64,000 bases of DNA from Tretioscincus oriximinensis. Lineage: Eukaryota > Chordata > Lepidosauria > Squamata > Gymnophthalmidae. Below are positions 63,608 through 64,000 of this stretch, piece by piece (the first letter of the stretch is position 1; every line of letters starts with the position of its first letter). Location of the stretch: NCBI GenBank assembly GCA_022410635.1, contig JAJVDF010000655.1:431290-495289 (forward strand). The letters run 5' to 3'. A program made the position numbers and the translations under genes. The notes under the pieces were generated by a model, which did not search any database, had not been told where the DNA came from, and saw nothing but the letters and a program-made list of their open reading frames with translations.

Positions 63608-64000
63608 CTGGGATGCTTGTAACATTTGGAGACTAACAGGAGAAAGCCTCTTTCATAGACACATCTACTTCTTCAGATGCTAGGGGACAAGCTGGAATGT
63701 AAATAAGTAAATAAAATAGAAAATGACAAAGGACATGTAAATGTGGTATGGGGATTAACTAAATGATAAAAACAGCTAAAGTGCAAAGGTTAATCCTCTC
63801 AAGTAGATGGAAATACCTGGAATCAGCTGGGTAATGGTGAATCAATCAAATATAGAGAAAAGTAAAGTCATTTACTTCACACTTTTCTGCATTTTTGGTT
63901 GATGCACATTCATCCAGTTGCATCTCTTTCCTCCAGGCATTTTCTTCCACTTAAGACTTCTGCACTTTAGCTGTTTTTCTCACCTAGTTAATCTCCATGT
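63608..64000. mobile_element. Foldback element cut by the window edge
   Basis: 63,608-63,690 has the GAGACTAACAGGAG and ACTTCTTCAGATGC motifs of the palindromic MITE family. Arms 63,746-63,785 and 63,961-64,000 (GATTAACTA, AAAACAGCTAAAGTGCA) are inverted copies, and the right arm reaches the last base. Confidence 0.6.

Larger units (their letters stand above)
61485..64000. other. Start of intron 16 to the window edge
   Basis: Begins with the exon 16 donor. Holds a SINE (61,913-62,222), AT-rich DNA, and the foldback near 63,600-64,000. No further SECISBP2L exon was found, so the intron extends past the window. Confidence 0.7.

Overview
The window is nuclear DNA of a vertebrate, most likely a squamate reptile (lizard or snake). 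The single host gene recognised is a close orthologue of mammalian SECISBP2L. The repeats are what squamate genomes carry: BovB-type RTE, CR1/L2-lineage LINEs, L1, Tc1/mariner and hAT elements, and tRNA-derived SINEs with a (TTC)n tail. No species call is possible from sequence alone.

Layout. 1-19,200 is intergenic and packed with decayed transposons: a minus-strand CR1/L2 piece (1-451), a BovB-like LINE (about 3,427-5,570), a near full-length but broken CR1/L2-lineage LINE (about 5,890-9,195) whose endonuclease region holds a 531-bp nested-hairpin insertion, an opposing LINE tail (9,211-9,895), a Tc1-like element (about 10,866-11,664), two copies of a TA-flanked foldback MITE, and SINE and LINE pieces. 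19,215-20,400 is a GC-rich CpG-island promoter with Sp1-type boxes and no obvious TATA box; it includes exon 1 and a roughly 280-bp, almost pure G tract just inside intron 1 that is probably an artefact.

Gene. SECISBP2L runs left to right. Sixteen coding exons were placed by hand between 19,692 and 61,484. All introns are GT-AG and all phases agree, giving 2,391 coding bases (797 codons). The protein starts MDKAVGGGQ and includes the acidic/serine middle region, a basic cluster, the conserved core with the IILKE motif, and most of the L7Ae-type RNA-binding domain. The gene continues past the right edge: the last part of the L7Ae domain and the C-terminal region (roughly 300 residues in the human protein) are not present.

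How it works. SECISBP2L is the paralogue of SECISBP2 (SBP2), which binds SECIS elements in selenoprotein mRNAs through an L7Ae/kink-turn domain so that UGA is read as selenocysteine. There are no partner genes here. The rest of the window matters mainly through transposons that have altered the introns. The best example is exon 4, whose pyrimidine tract and acceptor region are the 3' tail of a CR1/L2-lineage LINE. Several alternative splice sites and two upstream ORFs could add regulation. No undescribed multi-gene system was found; the most interesting signals are transposon-gene junctions and unusual foldback structures.
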